64,000 nucleotides of DNA. Source: DASPSM01 sp963800135 (GTDB lineage: Bacteria; Planctomycetota; Planctomycetia; Planctomycetales; Planctomycetaceae). The stretch covers positions 496,001-560,000 of the forward strand of contig CAWCZR010000004.1 of the NCBI GenBank assembly GCA_963800135.1, written 5' to 3'. Of this stretch, positions 26,778 to 36,482 are shown piece after piece. The translations under genes were made by a program, and so were the position numbers. The notes below the pieces were generated by a model. The model made no database searches. It was not told where the DNA came from and saw nothing but the letters and a program-made list of their open reading frames with translations. Positions within the stretch are counted from its first letter, which is position 1, and the number at the start of each line of letters is the position of its first letter.

Positions 26778-27841
26778 GCGGCGCCTGGAGTCGGCTGACG
26801 ATCGGGCCGATCGAGGTCGGCTTTCCGGCCGTGCAGGCGGCCCTGTCGGGCTACAGTGACTGGCCGATGCGGGTGATCGCACGGCGTCTCGGTGCTCCCT
26901 ATACGCTGTGCGAAGTGCTGCTCGACCGTTTCGTGCTCGATCAAAAGTTGAATCGGGCCAACCGCCGCCAGCTGAAAGTCAGCGACGAAGAGCACCCCGT
27001 CGGCGGGCAGTTGATGGGGGCGGACCCCGCGCAGTTCGCGCCGGCCGCGCTCAAACTGGTCGAAGCCGGGTTCGACGTCGTGGACATCAATTTCGGCTGC
27101 CCGGTCAAAAAAGTGCTCGGCCGCTGCCGGGGCGGGTTCCTGCTCAGCCAGCCGCGCACGGCCCTCGAGATCATTGCCCGCGTGCGGGAGGCCTTGCCGC
27201 CGCACATTCCAGTCACCGTCAAGATGCGCCGCGGCATCGATGACAGTCCCCAAAGCCGCGACAACTTCGACGAAATCTTTTTGGGGGCCTACGCGCTCGG
27301 GGTCGCCGCGATCACGGTGCACGGCCGGACCGTGGTCCAGCGATACATTGGACCGAGCAATTGGGACATTCTGGCCGATATCAAGCGGCAAGCGGGCGAA
27401 CGTGTCGTTCTGGGCAGCGGCGACCTGTTCTCGGCGGCCGCTTGCGTCGAGATGATCGCTCACACGGGCCTCGACGGAGTCAGCATCGCCCGCGGCGCGA
27501 TCGGCAATCCGTGGATCTTCCAGCAGGTGCGAGACGCCGTGGCCGGTCGACCGGTTCGCTGGCCGAGCCTGTTCGAGCAGCGCGAAGTGTTGGGCGAACA
27601 TTTTGCACTCTCGCGAGAGACGTATGGCGACCAGCGCTCCTGTGCACTCATGCGGAAGTTCGGGATCAAGTATGCCCAGCTGCATCCGCAATACGCTGAG
27701 GTCTCGCGGGCGTTCGTAGCCGTCAAGAGTCCGTCGGAATGGCACGACGCGCTGGCCCGCTGGTATGCCGAAGATTTGCCCGGACGTGCCGCGCAATCGC
27801 ACGGGGATCTCGTGGAGTGCGCACCCTGCGAGGCGCGATAA
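26774..27841 (+). CDS. dus: tRNA-dihydrouridine synthase
   Basis: Flavin enzyme that reduces uridines in the tRNA D-loop. From GTG 26774, which overlaps the aroF stop as GTGA, it has 355 residues. TIM-barrel motifs: PAVQAALSGYSDWPMRVIARRLGAPYTLCEVLL, VGGQLMGADPAQFAPAALKLVEAGFDVVDINFGCPVKKVLGRCRGGFLL (the catalytic Cys lies in this region), VTVKMRRGIDDS, ITVHGRTVVQRYIGPSNWD, and LGSGDLFSAAACVEMIAHTGLDGVSIARGAIGNPWIF. The C-terminal helical domain is present. Which uridine it modifies is unknown. It is translationally coupled to aroF. Confidence 0.92.
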   Translation: MSGAWSRLTIGPIEVGFPAVQAALSGYSDWPMRVIARRLGAPYTLCEVLLDRFVLDQKLNRANRRQLKVSDEEHPVGGQLMGADPAQFAPAALKLVEAGFDVVDINFGCPVKKVLGRCRGGFLLSQPRTALEIIARVREALPPHIPVTVKMRRGIDDSPQSRDNFDEIFLGAYALGVAAITVHGRTVVQRYIGPSNWDILADIKRQAGERVVLGSGDLFSAAACVEMIAHTGLDGVSIARGAIGNPWIFQQVRDAVAGRPVRWPSLFEQREVLGEHFALSRETYGDQRSCALMRKFGIKYAQLHPQYAEVSRAFVAVKSPSEWHDALARWYAEDLPGRAAQSHGDLVECAPCEAR

Positions 27842-27955
27842 AGAGTGGGCGGTGTAGGAGGCGGCTTGATGTGAAACAGCCAACTCGTTGAAACGACAGC
27901 GAGGCAGCATTACACTCGGAAGCGGCTGGTCAGCCGTTCTCTTTGGCCCGAATCC

Positions 27956-30900
27956 ATGAGTCAGCCTTCGATCAAGATCCTGCTGATCGAACGCGATGCC
28001 GACCTTGGCCGGGTCTTCCGCGACCTGCTCGCTCAGGCCGAGCGCGTCCGTTTCGACGTGGAATGGGCGGAGACTGCCGAGCAGGCGTCCCCCTATCTGT
28101 CGACCGGACAGATCGATGCCGTGCTGATCGACGTCTCGCCGCGAAACGGCGGCGTGGCCACGCTGGCCGAAGTTCGCACGCAGGCTCCCGGCGCCGCCGT
28201 GGTGGCCCTGTCGGACATCGCGCACGAGGACGCCGCGATCGAATCGCTCCAGCAAGGGGCCCAGGATTACCTGATTCGCAACGACCTCAAGCCGAGCGTC
28301 CTCGAGCACGCGGTGCGCTATGCGGTCGGACGAAAGCGGGCCGACGACGATCTGCGGCACTCGGAGGCCCGCTACCGGTCGCTGGTCGAGAGCCTGCCGC
28401 TGCACATGTTCCGCAAGGACCTCGAGGGGCGGCTGGTCTACGCGAATCAAAACTATCTCAACGAAATCGGCCTCCCCTGGGAGCAGCTCGAGGGCAAGAC
28501 CGACTACGACCTGTTTCCGCGGCACCTCGCGGAGAAATATCGCCGGGACGACGCGCGGGTCATTTCGTCGCGGCGGGTTTTCGAGGACGTGGAAGAGCAC
28601 CGCCAGCCCCACGGCGAAACCATTTATGTGCAGGTGCTCAAGTCGCCCGTCTACGACGCGCACGGCAACGTCGTCGGCATTCAAGGAATGTTCTGGGACG
28701 TCTCGGCGCAAACGGGCCGAAGAAGCGCTGCGAGCCAGCGACGCCCGCTTCCGCAGCCTGACCCGCTCGAACGTCATGGGCATCCTGATGGTGCACCAGG
28801 ACGGATCGATCACCGAGACGAACGATGCGTTTCTCGACCTGGTCGGCTATTCGCGGGACGACTTTAATGCGGGCCTGCTCCGCTGGGACAAGCTCACCGC
28901 GCCGGAGTATGCCTGGCTCGACCGGCAGGGAATCAAACAGCTGATCACGACGGGAGCCTCGCCGCCGTGGGAAAAGGAGCTGATCCGCAAGGACGGATCC
29001 CGCGTTCACGTGCTCAACGGCCTGGCCGTGCTCAAGGGCAGCCGCGACCGCTGCCTGTGCTTCGCTCTCGACATCTCGACGCAGAAAGAAGCAGAGGCCC
29101 AGCTGATGCGGGCCAAGGAAGCCGCCGACCAGGCGAACCGTGCCAAGAGCGCGTTCGTGGCCAATATCAGCCACGAGATTCGCACGCCGATGAATGCCAT
29201 CCTGGGCATGACCGAGCTTCTGCTCGACACGTCGGTGAGTACCGAGCAGCGCGATTATCTGACGGTCGTGCAGGAATCGGCCGAATCGCTGCTGTCGCTG
29301 ATCAACAACGTCCTGGACTTCTCCAAAATCGAGGCCGGCAAGCTCGACATCGAGCACGTCGAGTTCGGCCTGCGGGATACCGTGGCGGGCATCCTGAAAT
29401 CGCTGGCCGTCGCCGCCCACAAGCGGGGGATCGAGTTGGTCCTCAACGTCGAGCCGACCGTTCCCAATCGCGTGGTCGGCGATCCGACGCGGCTCCGGCA
29501 GATCCTCGTCAACCTCGTCGGCAACGCGATCAAGTTCACCGAGCAAGGTGACGTCGTCGTCCGCCTCTCGGTCGACGCCCGCGAGCAGGCCACCGTGCTC
29601 TTGCACCTGGCCGTCTCCGACACGGGGATCGGCATCCCGCAGGAAAAACGCGAAAGCGTCTTCCTGGCATTCGAGCAGGCCGACGGTTCGCGCGCCCGCA
29701 AATATGGTGGCACAGGATTGGGTCTGGCGATCTGCGCTCGACTGGTCGAGCTGATCGGTGGCCGCATCTGGTTCGAAAACAATCTGGCCGGCGGCACCAC
29801 GTTTCATGCGACCGGCCGGTTCGGAGTGGCCGCATCCGAGGAGACGGCGCTGGCGGCCACGCCCGGGGGCGAACGGCGCGATTTGCAGGACCTCCGCGTG
29901 CTGGTCGTTGACGATAACCCCGCCAGCCGCGTCGCGCTGGAGAACTGCCTCAAATCGTGGGGGATGCAGCCGCGGATTGTCGGCAACGCCCGCGCCGCGC
30001 AAGAACTGGTCGAACGCCATTCGTCGCGCGAGCAGCCCTTCGCCGTGGCCCTCATCGACGCGCACATGCCCGGATCGGACGGCTTCGCGTTCGCGGACTG
30101 GCTGCGCCGCGAAGGAGCCGGCCGCGTCGGCCCGACGATCATGCTGTTGCACTCGGTCGACCGGGCATCGGACGTGGCCCGCTGCGACGAAATCGGCGCG
30201 GCGGCCTACGTCAACAAACCCATCGACCACTCGGAGCTGTTTGACACGCTGCTCGCACTGCTGGTCCGCGAGGACGAGAACGGAACCGTCGTGCGGGCCG
30301 ACGATGGCAACGAATCCCGGCCCGTCTATCGCGTGAGCGGACTCAACATCCTGCTGGCAGAAGACAGCCCCTTCAACCAGAAGCTGGCACTTGGAGTCCT
30401 GGGCAAGCGGGGGCACGAGTTGACGGTGGCCAACAACGGACACGAGGCGGTGTCGCTCGCCGCAGCCCGCGATTTCGACCTGATCTTTATGGATATCCAG
30501 ATGCCCGAGATGGACGGGCTGGAGGCGACCAAACGGATCCGCGCGGGAACAAGAGACGGGCCGACGGGTGCCGATCATCGCCATGACGGCGCAGGCCGTG
30601 AAGGGCATGCGCGAGCGGTGCCTCTCGGTCGGCATGGACGATTATCTGGTGAAGCCGGTTCGGGCGCGGGAAATTTACGACAAGATCGAGACCCTGTTCG
30701 CCGGTAGGCAGCCGACCGCGCCCATCGCCCCAGCGAATGCCGTTGCGCCCGCCGAGAATGCCGCGCCCGCGCCGGCGGCGCCTCCGCTGCCCGAATCGCC
30801 GGCAATCGGGACCGCGGCCATCGACTGGGATTCGGCCATCGCTGTCGTGGATGGAGATCGCGAACTCCTGGGTGAAGTGGTGGCCGCCTTCCTCATCGAA

Positions 30901-31161
30901 GGGCCGACTCTGTCGGACGAGATCCGCCAGGCCTTGGCGGCCGGCGACGCCAATCGCTTGAGGCGCGGCGCTCACACGCTCAAAGGGGCACTGCGGACCC
31001 TGGGGATCGAGTTGGCCGCTCAATTGGCGGGCGAGCTGGAGGAAATCGGCCGCAGCGGCGACCTGGCGCGAGCGCCGGCCCACGTGGCGCGGCTCGAATC
31101 GCAACTCGATCAAATCCTTTCCGAAGCGAAATCCTTTGCCAGCGCGCCCCAGACACGCTAA
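27956..31161 (+). CDS. hybrid sensor histidine kinase (REC-PAS-PAS-HisKA-HATPase-REC-REC-Hpt), two frameshifts
   Basis: Three frames form one gene of about 1068 residues. Order: an N-terminal receiver (KILLIERDADLG... AVLIDVS, to about 120), PAS (YRSLVESLPLHMFRKDLEGRLVYANQNYL), second PAS (FRSLTRSNVMGILMVHQDGSITETNDAFLDLVGYS), HisKA (FVANISHEIRTPMNAILGMTELLL), HATPase (NLVGNAIKFTEQGD, DTGIGIP, GTGLGLAI), receiver (LRVLVVDDNPAS...VALIDAHMPGSDG), receiver (LNILLAEDSPFNQK...IFMDIQMPEMDG) and an Hpt domain (LRRGAHTLKGALRTLG). Adding one base near 28708 gives ARKRAEEALRASDAR; adding one near 30545 gives RIRAREQETGRRVPIIAMTAQ. No membrane segment, so a cytoplasmic sensor. The signal is unknown. Confidence 0.9.
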
Positions 31162-31332
31162 ACCTGTAGGGCGCTCGGAGGTTTTCGGAACTCGAATTTC
31201 GGGTGTTCTGCCGCGGCCGATTGGTACTCTTCGAACCTCACGGAGCTCCCTCCGACCGGCCCGGATCGCCGGTCGCGAAACGACGGCCGCTCGGACACGA
31301 CTTGATTGCGGCAACCCAGCGAAAGCAGCCCA

Positions 31333-32244
31333 ATGGCAACCCTGCTCGTAGTCGACGATTCGGCCATGGATCGGCGTCTCGTCGGCGGAATTCTGGATAA
31401 GAATCCCGAGTGGACGGTGATCTACGCCGTCAACGGCAAAGAGGCGATGGCCGAAATCGAGAGCCACATTCCGGACCTCGTCCTCACCGATATGCAGATG
31501 CCGGAAATGAACGGCCTGCAGCTGGTGACGGCCGTCAAGGAGGAATACCCGCTCATCCCCGTCGTGCTGATGACCGCGCAGGGGAGCGAAGAAATTGCCG
31601 TGCAGGCCCTTCGGGCTGGGGCAGCGAGCTACGTTCCCAAGCGGCGTTTGAGCCAGGAGCTGCGGGAAACCGTCGAGCGCGTGCTCAGCGCGTCCGATCT
31701 CGACCGCTCCGAATCGCGGCTCATGCACCGGGTCCACCGGCACGAGACCATCTTCGTCCTCGAGACCGATTCGTCGCTCGTCCCCTCCGTGGTCAACTAT
31801 GTGCAGCAGGCCATGACCCGCATGCGGTTTTGCGACGACACCGATTGCCTCCGCGTCGGCGTCGCCCTCGAAGAGGCGCTGCTCAACTCGTATTACCACG
31901 GCAACCTGGAAATCAGCTCCGAGCTCCGCGAGAGCGATCACAACGCCTACTACGAACTTTCCCGGCAGCGGGCCCGCGAAAAGCCGTATTCCGATCGCCG
32001 GATTTATGTCGAATCGCTGCTGACCGATGACGAGTGCCGCTTCGTCGTCCGCGACGAGGGGCCCGGCTTCGACCCCAGCAGCCTGCCCGACGCGACCGAT
32101 CCGGCCAACCTCGAGCGCCCTTGCGGCCGAGGGTTGCTGCTCATGCGCACGTTCATGGACGAAGTTCATTTCAACGAAAAAGGGAACGAGGTGACGCTGG
32201 TCAAGCGCCGCACCGTCCCGCCGTCCGACGACGATATTCTCTGA
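31333..32244 (+). CDS. response regulator with C-terminal anti-sigma-like HATPase domain
   Basis: 303 residues. Receiver domain at 1-120 (TLLVVDDSAMDRRLV, DLVLTDMQMPEMNGLQL with the phosphoacceptor Asp, LMTAQGS, YVPK). The second half is a HATPase_c_2 / RsbW-type ATP-binding domain: CLRVGVALEEALLNSYYHGN, FVVRDEGPGFDPSSLPDATDP and RPCGRGLLLMRTFMDEVHFNEKGNEVTLVKR. Such domains phosphorylate or bind anti-sigma-antagonist proteins, so the protein may join two-component input to a partner-switch output. ATG 31333 is used rather than an earlier in-frame codon since it begins at the receiver. It follows the hybrid kinase after 170 bases and may be its partner (inference). Confidence 0.88.
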   Translation: MATLLVVDDSAMDRRLVGGILDKNPEWTVIYAVNGKEAMAEIESHIPDLVLTDMQMPEMNGLQLVTAVKEEYPLIPVVLMTAQGSEEIAVQALRAGAASYVPKRRLSQELRETVERVLSASDLDRSESRLMHRVHRHETIFVLETDSSLVPSVVNYVQQAMTRMRFCDDTDCLRVGVALEEALLNSYYHGNLEISSELRESDHNAYYELSRQRAREKPYSDRRIYVESLLTDDECRFVVRDEGPGFDPSSLPDATDPANLERPCGRGLLLMRTFMDEVHFNEKGNEVTLVKRRTVPPSDDDIL

Positions 32245-32294
32245 ACCGAAAGTCGTGATCCGGGTTGGCCGACCTCGCGTTCTCGGATCCGCCG

Positions 32295-33359
32295 ATGACA
32301 ATCCGCTTCAACATTCCGGAATTCAAGCCGCATCCGCTGTTCCGCAACGGACACGCCCAGACTCTGGCCGGCGCTTACTTGCCGGCGGGCCGTTTTGTCG
32401 AACAGGCCGTCAAACACTACGTGCCGCTGCCCGACGGCGACACCGTCGTCCTGCACGAAGACCTTCCCGACGACTGGCGGCCCAGCGACCGGACCGTTTT
32501 GGCGCTGCACGGGCTGGCGGGCAATCACCAAAGCAACTACATGCAGCGGCTCGCCCGCAAGCTCGTTCGCCGGGGCGTGCGGACCTTTCGCATGGACCTG
32601 CGCGGCTGCGGCGCCGGGGCCGGCCTGGCGACGCAACTCTATCACGGCGGCCGCTCGGACGACGCGCGGGCTGCGCTCGAGCTCTTGCAAACGCTTTGCC
32701 CCGGATCGCCGGTCACCGTCGTCGGCTTCTCGCTGTCGGGCAACATCGTGCTCAAATTGCTGGGAGAATCGCCCCAGCGCGTGCCGATCAATGTCGAGAA
32801 AGCCGTCGCCGTCTGTCCGGCCGTCGACCTGGGGCTGTGCGCCGACTCGTTCTTGGGACCGGTTCGGAGCCGTTATGAGCGCTACTTCGTCACCTCGCTC
32901 TGCCGGCAAATCGGCATCAACCGCCGGCTGCGGCCCGAGCTGCCGCCCCTAGCGAGCAAACGCCGCTTGAAGACGCTAATCGAGTTCGATGATGTCTACA
33001 CCGGGCCCGTCTGCGGCTTCGGCACGGCGGAAAACTACTACAGCACCAGCAGCTCCCGGCCGCACCTCTCCAAGATCCGCCGGCCGACACTGGTCCTAGT
33101 GGCCGAAGACGATCCAATGATCCCCGTCGCCGCATTCGAGGGGCTTTCTCTCCCGGAAACCGTGCTACTGCACCGGACCGCGCACGGCGGACACCTGGGC
33201 TACATCGGCCGCAAAGGCCCCGATCCCGATAACCGCTGGATGGACTGGCGGGTGGTTGACTGGGTCCTGTCCGACGTCGCGGCAGTGTACGACGCCGGCC
33301 GGACGCCCCGCTCAGGGCACGCCATCCCCGTCATTACGACCGCCCGCTCGGAACCTTGA
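32295..33359 (+). CDS. YheT-family alpha/beta hydrolase
   Basis: 354 residues. Starts with the family motif FKPHPLFRNGHAQTLAGAYLP. The hydrolase core has VLALHGLAGNHQSNYMQRLARKLVRRGVRTFRMDLRGCGAGAG, VTVVGFSLSGNIVLKLLG with the nucleophile Ser (GFSLSG), then LVLVAEDDPMIPVAAF and TAHGGHLGYIGRKG carrying the acid and His. It is a cytoplasmic esterase of unknown physiological substrate. ATG 32295 is used; an upstream TTG in frame would add ten residues. It lies 50 bases after the preceding gene. Confidence 0.9.
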   Translation: MTIRFNIPEFKPHPLFRNGHAQTLAGAYLPAGRFVEQAVKHYVPLPDGDTVVLHEDLPDDWRPSDRTVLALHGLAGNHQSNYMQRLARKLVRRGVRTFRMDLRGCGAGAGLATQLYHGGRSDDARAALELLQTLCPGSPVTVVGFSLSGNIVLKLLGESPQRVPINVEKAVAVCPAVDLGLCADSFLGPVRSRYERYFVTSLCRQIGINRRLRPELPPLASKRRLKTLIEFDDVYTGPVCGFGTAENYYSTSSSRPHLSKIRRPTLVLVAEDDPMIPVAAFEGLSLPETVLLHRTAHGGHLGYIGRKGPDPDNRWMDWRVVDWVLSDVAAVYDAGRTPRSGHAIPVITTARSEP

Positions 33360-33569
33360 GCGCACCCTGTCCCGAGCGCGCGGTTAGGGGGCGACGGCTC
33401 CGATTCAGGACTTCGCGCCCCGTGATGGGGCTCCGTCACGCAGATTAGCCTCTCTCCCCACTTCCCGAATGAGTACCTTTGAGCAAGACGCTAGAATGGC
33501 GGCATGAGCGAATCGCTCACGCGGCCCTGTATTTTACGGCGGCTTCGGATTCGAATCGGAACCCTTCAC

Positions 33570-33791
33570 ATGACGTGCCACGCCACTCCCAGTTTCCCGA
33601 CAGAATCGATTGAGTTCGGCGGATCCCATACCTATTCCGTGTATCACTGCTACGGTGACGGTCCGTATCTGGTCATTCAGACCGATTTGGACGGGTGCGG
33701 GCGTGTCGTTTTCTCCGATCCGGCCAAGGCGGCCGCAGCCGGCCGTGCACACGACCTGGCGCTCGCCGAATTCACCACGATCGACCTCTGA
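33570..33791 (+). CDS. small hypothetical protein
   Basis: 73 residues from ATG 33570: TPSFPTESIEFGGSHTYSVYHCYGDGPYLVIQTDLDGCGRVVFSDPAKAAAAGRAHDLALAEF. It is a short soluble strand-helix protein. The frame is also open from ATG 33504, but a TAGAAT -10-like box at 33492-33497 would put the transcript start there, which favours the later start. No family recognised. It closes the plus-strand run begun by aroF. Confidence 0.5.
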   Translation: MTCHATPSFPTESIEFGGSHTYSVYHCYGDGPYLVIQTDLDGCGRVVFSDPAKAAAAGRAHDLALAEFTTIDL

Positions 33792-33867
33792 CTCGCGTGG
33801 CAAACCGCGAAAACCGTGATTCAAACACGGAGACGACCTGAGACTGTTCGGGAATCCAATCGGGTGC

Positions 33868-33896
33868 CACGGCTGAGGCGTTTCGTCTCAGCCGTG
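33868..33896. repeat. 10-bp hairpin
   Basis: CACGGCTGAG (33868-33877) pairs perfectly with CTCAGCCGTG (33887-33896) around a nine-base loop. It sits 76 bases after the last plus-strand gene of the run, so it could act at the transcript end, but no T run follows. Confidence 0.45.
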
Positions 33897-34032
33897 CGTC
33901 TTCACGGTCGCTATCAAGCGCACGCCAGTCACACGGACACGATTGGGGTCAGGCTACCTCGCGGTGTCCTACGTCCCGCTGCGCGGTGGGACCACTTTCG
34001 GGCGCCCCCCTTATATCAAATGTGAGGGACCC

Positions 34033-34075
34033 GTCCCGGCGGGTCCACTTCTTGGTTGTCCCGGCGGGTCCACTT
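34033..34075. repeat. tandem pair of an 18-bp unit
   Basis: GTCCCGGCGGGTCCACTT occurs at 34033-34050 and again, without change, at 34058-34075 (period 25). The unit is itself partly palindromic. It lies in the repeat island. Confidence 0.6.
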
Positions 34076-34206
34076 GTCCCACCGTGCCCGTCACCTCGGA
34101 TGAGTCCGCCGGCTTCGCCAGCAGGCGATACGCCACCTCCGTCCCGTCCCAGTCCCGTGCCCCATCCCGCCCAGTGGACGGGCCGGACATAACGCCCCAA
34201 GGCTGC

Positions 34207-34280
34207 CGGGGATCCTTTCTTCCCCTATGTGAAAAAGGATCCCCACCACCGGCGGGGATCCTTTTCCTTCCCGCCGCGGA
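34207..34280. repeat. dispersed GGGGATCC inverted-repeat element, copy A
   Basis: GGGGATCCTTT at 34208-34218 is inverted at 34234-34244 (AAAGGATCCCC) and repeated directly at 34254-34264. The stretch resembles the reverse complement of 56553-56640 over about 75 bases: both have the order GGGGATC-TTTC-CCCCT-GTGAAAA-GGATCCCC-CACCGGCGGGGATCC-TTCCCGCC. This is a family of short intergenic repeats, probably non-coding. Confidence 0.6.
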
Positions 34281-34316
34281 TCCATGACCCCCAGCGGGCA
34301 AGTTTTGACCGCAACC
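34268..34316. repeat. 49-bp direct repeat, left copy
   Basis: Begins TTCCCGCCGCGGATCC and contains CCCCCAGCGGGCAAG and TTTTGACCGCAACC. The copy at 35038-35086 differs at about five of 49 positions, in the same orientation, 770 bases away. Confidence 0.6.
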
Positions 34317-35037
34317 CAGCTTCCCGCGCGATCGCATGCTGCGATCGCCGGAAGCCAGCTCCGTAGGACAAGCTGCCAGCTTGTCCCCTTATCCCATGTT
34401 TCATAGGGCTTCGGCATCGGCGACAGGAGCGGGCAAGCTGGCAGCTGGCCCTACGGAACCAGCCGCCGGGGTTTGTTGCCGGTCCCGTCCCGTTGAGAAT
34501 GTGTTCGGACCGGATTTTTCCAACCCAACAGGAATCGCGCTGCGCGTCAGGACCGACGACAGCCGAGTGGGAGATGTCGAGATTCGCCGGGAAATGCTCG
34601 ATAAAACAACGTGTCCCGTCCCACTACCGCCTGCCAACGAGGTTGGCTCGCGCGCACGCTCGACATCACTGAAGCGTGCTCGTGGCCAACTCGCTCCGTG
34701 GTCGACGCGCGCATCGCTCCCGGAGCCGCTCGAAGGGCGCGCATCGCAATCACGCGCGAAACACGTCGCTATTTTCATTCAGCCACAAAACGGTGTTTTG
34801 AACAAGATCGTTTTTCTACGCCGCGGCACTCGTGTCCGTTTGTCGCACGGGAGAAATTAAGGAGGCGATCACAGAGCATTGTGAGAAGCCCCGGCAGGGG
34901 CGGCACTCCGATAGCCACGCGGACTTCGGCGAGCTCCCTTCGGGTCTGACTTCGGCGAGCTCAGTCGAGTCGAGCCTCAGGGTCGAAGACAGTCGAGCCG
35001 CGTAAGCCCGTGGTTGCGATCGTGCGTGAACTGCAAG

Positions 35038-35086
35038 TTCCCGCCGGGGATCCTGAACCCCCAGCGGGCAAGTATTGACCGCAACC
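35038..35086. repeat. 49-bp direct repeat, right copy
   Basis: Begins TTCCCGCCGGGGATCC and contains CCCCCAGCGGGCAAG and TATTGACCGCAACC. It ends about 150 bases before the stop of the VOC protein gene. Confidence 0.6.
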
Positions 35087-35234
35087 GGTTCCCGCACGGG
35101 CGGGATCGTGTGCGGCGATGGCCCGCCGGCTCTGTAGGGCGTGCTTGCCCGCCGATCTGGTGTCCCCGATTCCGAAGCAATCTGAAACGCGTGATACGGG
35201 GCAACCTGGCATGGCAGCTTGCCCGACGCTGCGA

Positions 35235-35669
35235 CTACTTGCGGAACGCTTGCATGCGTCGTTCCATCTCCTCGGGGGAGACGTCTTCGACGTGCGTGGC
35301 GATGTACCAGGAGTTGCCGCACGGGTCGGCAACCGCCCCGGTGCGATCGCCGTAGAACATGTCGGTCGGCTCGGACAGCACCTTGGCGCCGGCCGCGACG
35401 GCGCGGCGATGGGTTTCGTCGACGTTGGTGACGTAGTAATGGAGCGTGGCGGCGTAGGCCTTGGCCCGCTCGCTCGCTTCGCCCAGCATGACGATCGTGT
35501 CGCCGATTTTGACTTCGGCGTGGGCAATCGCGCCGTCGGGACCGTTGAGCCGTTCGACGCACGTCCCGCCGAACGCTTGCTCGAGAAACGTGACGAGTTT
35601 CCCCGCACCGACACCGACCAGGTAAGGCGTCACGCTGTGGTGACCTTCGGGAATCGCTTTCACCGCCAT
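35235..35669 (-). CDS. VOC / PhnB-like (glyoxalase-fold) protein
   Basis: 144 residues: HHSVTPYLVGVGAGKLVTFLEQAFGGTCVERLNGPDGAIAHAEVKIGDTIVMLGEA, then LHYYVTNVDETHRRAVAAGAKVLSEPTDMFYGDRTGAVADPCGNSWYIATHVEDVSPEEMERRM. This is the paired beta-alpha-beta-beta-beta fold of the PhnB subgroup, often used as a dioxygenase-like or binding protein. Metal ligands of true glyoxalase I are not clear. ATG 35669 is chosen because the preceding 15 codons are unlike the family. A good promoter lies upstream on the same strand. Confidence 0.85.
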   Translation of the reverse strand: MAVKAIPEGHHSVTPYLVGVGAGKLVTFLEQAFGGTCVERLNGPDGAIAHAEVKIGDTIVMLGEASERAKAYAATLHYYVTNVDETHRRAVAAGAKVLSEPTDMFYGDRTGAVADPCGNSWYIATHVEDVSPEEMERRMQAFRK

Positions 35670-35736
35670 GGCTGCCTCCTCTGTTGTCGCAGGCCTGAGC
35701 GAAAGACGCTGCATCGAATTCTAGCTGGGCAATCGA

Positions 35737-35765
35737 ATTATAATCGGGCCGCGCTTCGAGACCAA
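35737..35765 (-). promoter_or_regulatory. promoter of the VOC protein gene
   Basis: On the minus strand TTGGTC (35765-35760) and TATAAT (35742-35737) are separated by 17 bases. The transcript would begin near 35730, about 60 bases before the start codon. The plus strand also reads TATAAT at 35739-35744, so the site may be shared. Confidence 0.5.
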
Positions 35766-35974
35766 AATCAGTCCACAAGCCATGCGCGATTTGCTAGCAT
35801 TCCTCCGGCAGCCGAGCCGCGACTTGCTGCAGTCGGGAAAGCGAATCCCGGCCGGTCGCGCCGCGGGGAGCGAGTGACCGCAACCCGGGCCTTGGCGTGC
35901 CGAGAGCGCTCGGCAGACGAGCGCAGGTGAACCACGTTGTAGCCAAGAGTTGGCTTCCAGAAAGGAGTATGGCG

Positions 35975-36436
35975 ATGAACGGAATTTCTCGACGCGCCGG
36001 AGCTGTCGCCCTTGGGGTCGCGTCGGCGGCGTGTGTGGTGTTCGGAGTGTGGCACGAGTTGCGGGCCGAATTGCCCCGGGCCGAGTACCGTCGGTTGCAG
36101 CGGCAATCACCGGAAGAGGTCAAGATTGCCGTGCTGCACGTCCATGAAGCTCCGGTCGGCGAGTCGCCGCGCGAGCGCGAGCGAGTGGGCGGGGCGTTTG
36201 ATATCGACGTCGAGGCCAAGGTGCTCCGCGTCGCCCGCACGTCTGTGCGGATTCACGATGGCGAAGTGATCCACATCGTGTATCGGCTGCACCGCCGCGA
36301 GCGAGCGGTCCCCGGCCCCGGCGAACCGCAACCGCCCGAGCAGGGGCACGAGTACCCAGCCTTCCTGGCGAAGGTCGAAGGCGAACGCCGCGCATTCGCG
36401 CCGGCCGCCGGCGTCTATACCTTCGAGCGGCTGTAA
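35975..36436 (+). CDS. hypothetical protein, probably exported or anchored
   Basis: 153 residues. An N-terminal hydrophobic segment (AGAVALGVASAACVVFGVW) is followed by a soluble domain with a beta-rich pattern (EVKIAVLHVHEAPVG, FDIDVEAKVLRVARTSVRIHDGEVIHIVYRLHRRE) and a Pro/Glu-rich hinge, ending HEYPAFLAKVEGERRAFAPAAGVYTFERL. The ATG at 35975 has GGAG at 35964-35967, seven bases away; an ATG six bases earlier is too close to it. No family is recognised. It converges on lhgO. Confidence 0.7.
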   Translation: MNGISRRAGAVALGVASAACVVFGVWHELRAELPRAEYRRLQRQSPEEVKIAVLHVHEAPVGESPRERERVGGAFDIDVEAKVLRVARTSVRIHDGEVIHIVYRLHRRERAVPGPGEPQPPEQGHEYPAFLAKVEGERRAFAPAAGVYTFERL

Positions 36437-36482
36437 CGAGCCTGCGACGCTTGATTATCGAGCGTCGCGAATCAGAAATGAC

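Larger units (their letters stand above)
33792..35234. other. gene-poor repeat island
   Basis: About 1.44 kb without a convincing gene. Several long frames cross it, but they read through GC-rich repeats and have no conserved motifs. It holds a 10-base-pair hairpin at 33868-33896, a tandem pair at 34033-34075, an inverted GGGGATCC element at 34207-34280, a 49-base direct repeat (34268-34316 and 35038-35086), and hairpins such as the GGACAAGCTG...CAGCTTGTCC pair near 34366-34385. Parts match the island at 56383-57129 in reverse orientation. Confidence 0.7.

Noticed and set aside
26543..28813. Minus-strand frame of 756 residues across aroF, dus and the histidine kinase
   Set aside because: It overlaps three conserved plus-strand genes and has no recognisable domains.
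28638..30635. Minus-strand frame of 665 residues opposite the histidine kinase
   Set aside because: It is a shadow of the conserved kinase on the plus strand; the sequence is rich in Arg, Gly and Asp and has no motifs.
33479..33497. TTGAGC and TAGAAT as a promoter
   Set aside because: The spacer is only seven bases, far too short; only the TAGAAT box was kept as weak evidence for the start of the small protein.
34336..34860. Plus-strand frame of 174 residues in the first repeat island
   Set aside because: Reads through repeats, with no ribosome site or conserved region.
34816..35778. Minus-strand frame of 320 residues near the VOC gene
   Set aside because: It overlaps the VOC gene in another frame and holds repeat-derived sequence (CPLGVQDPRRE-like).
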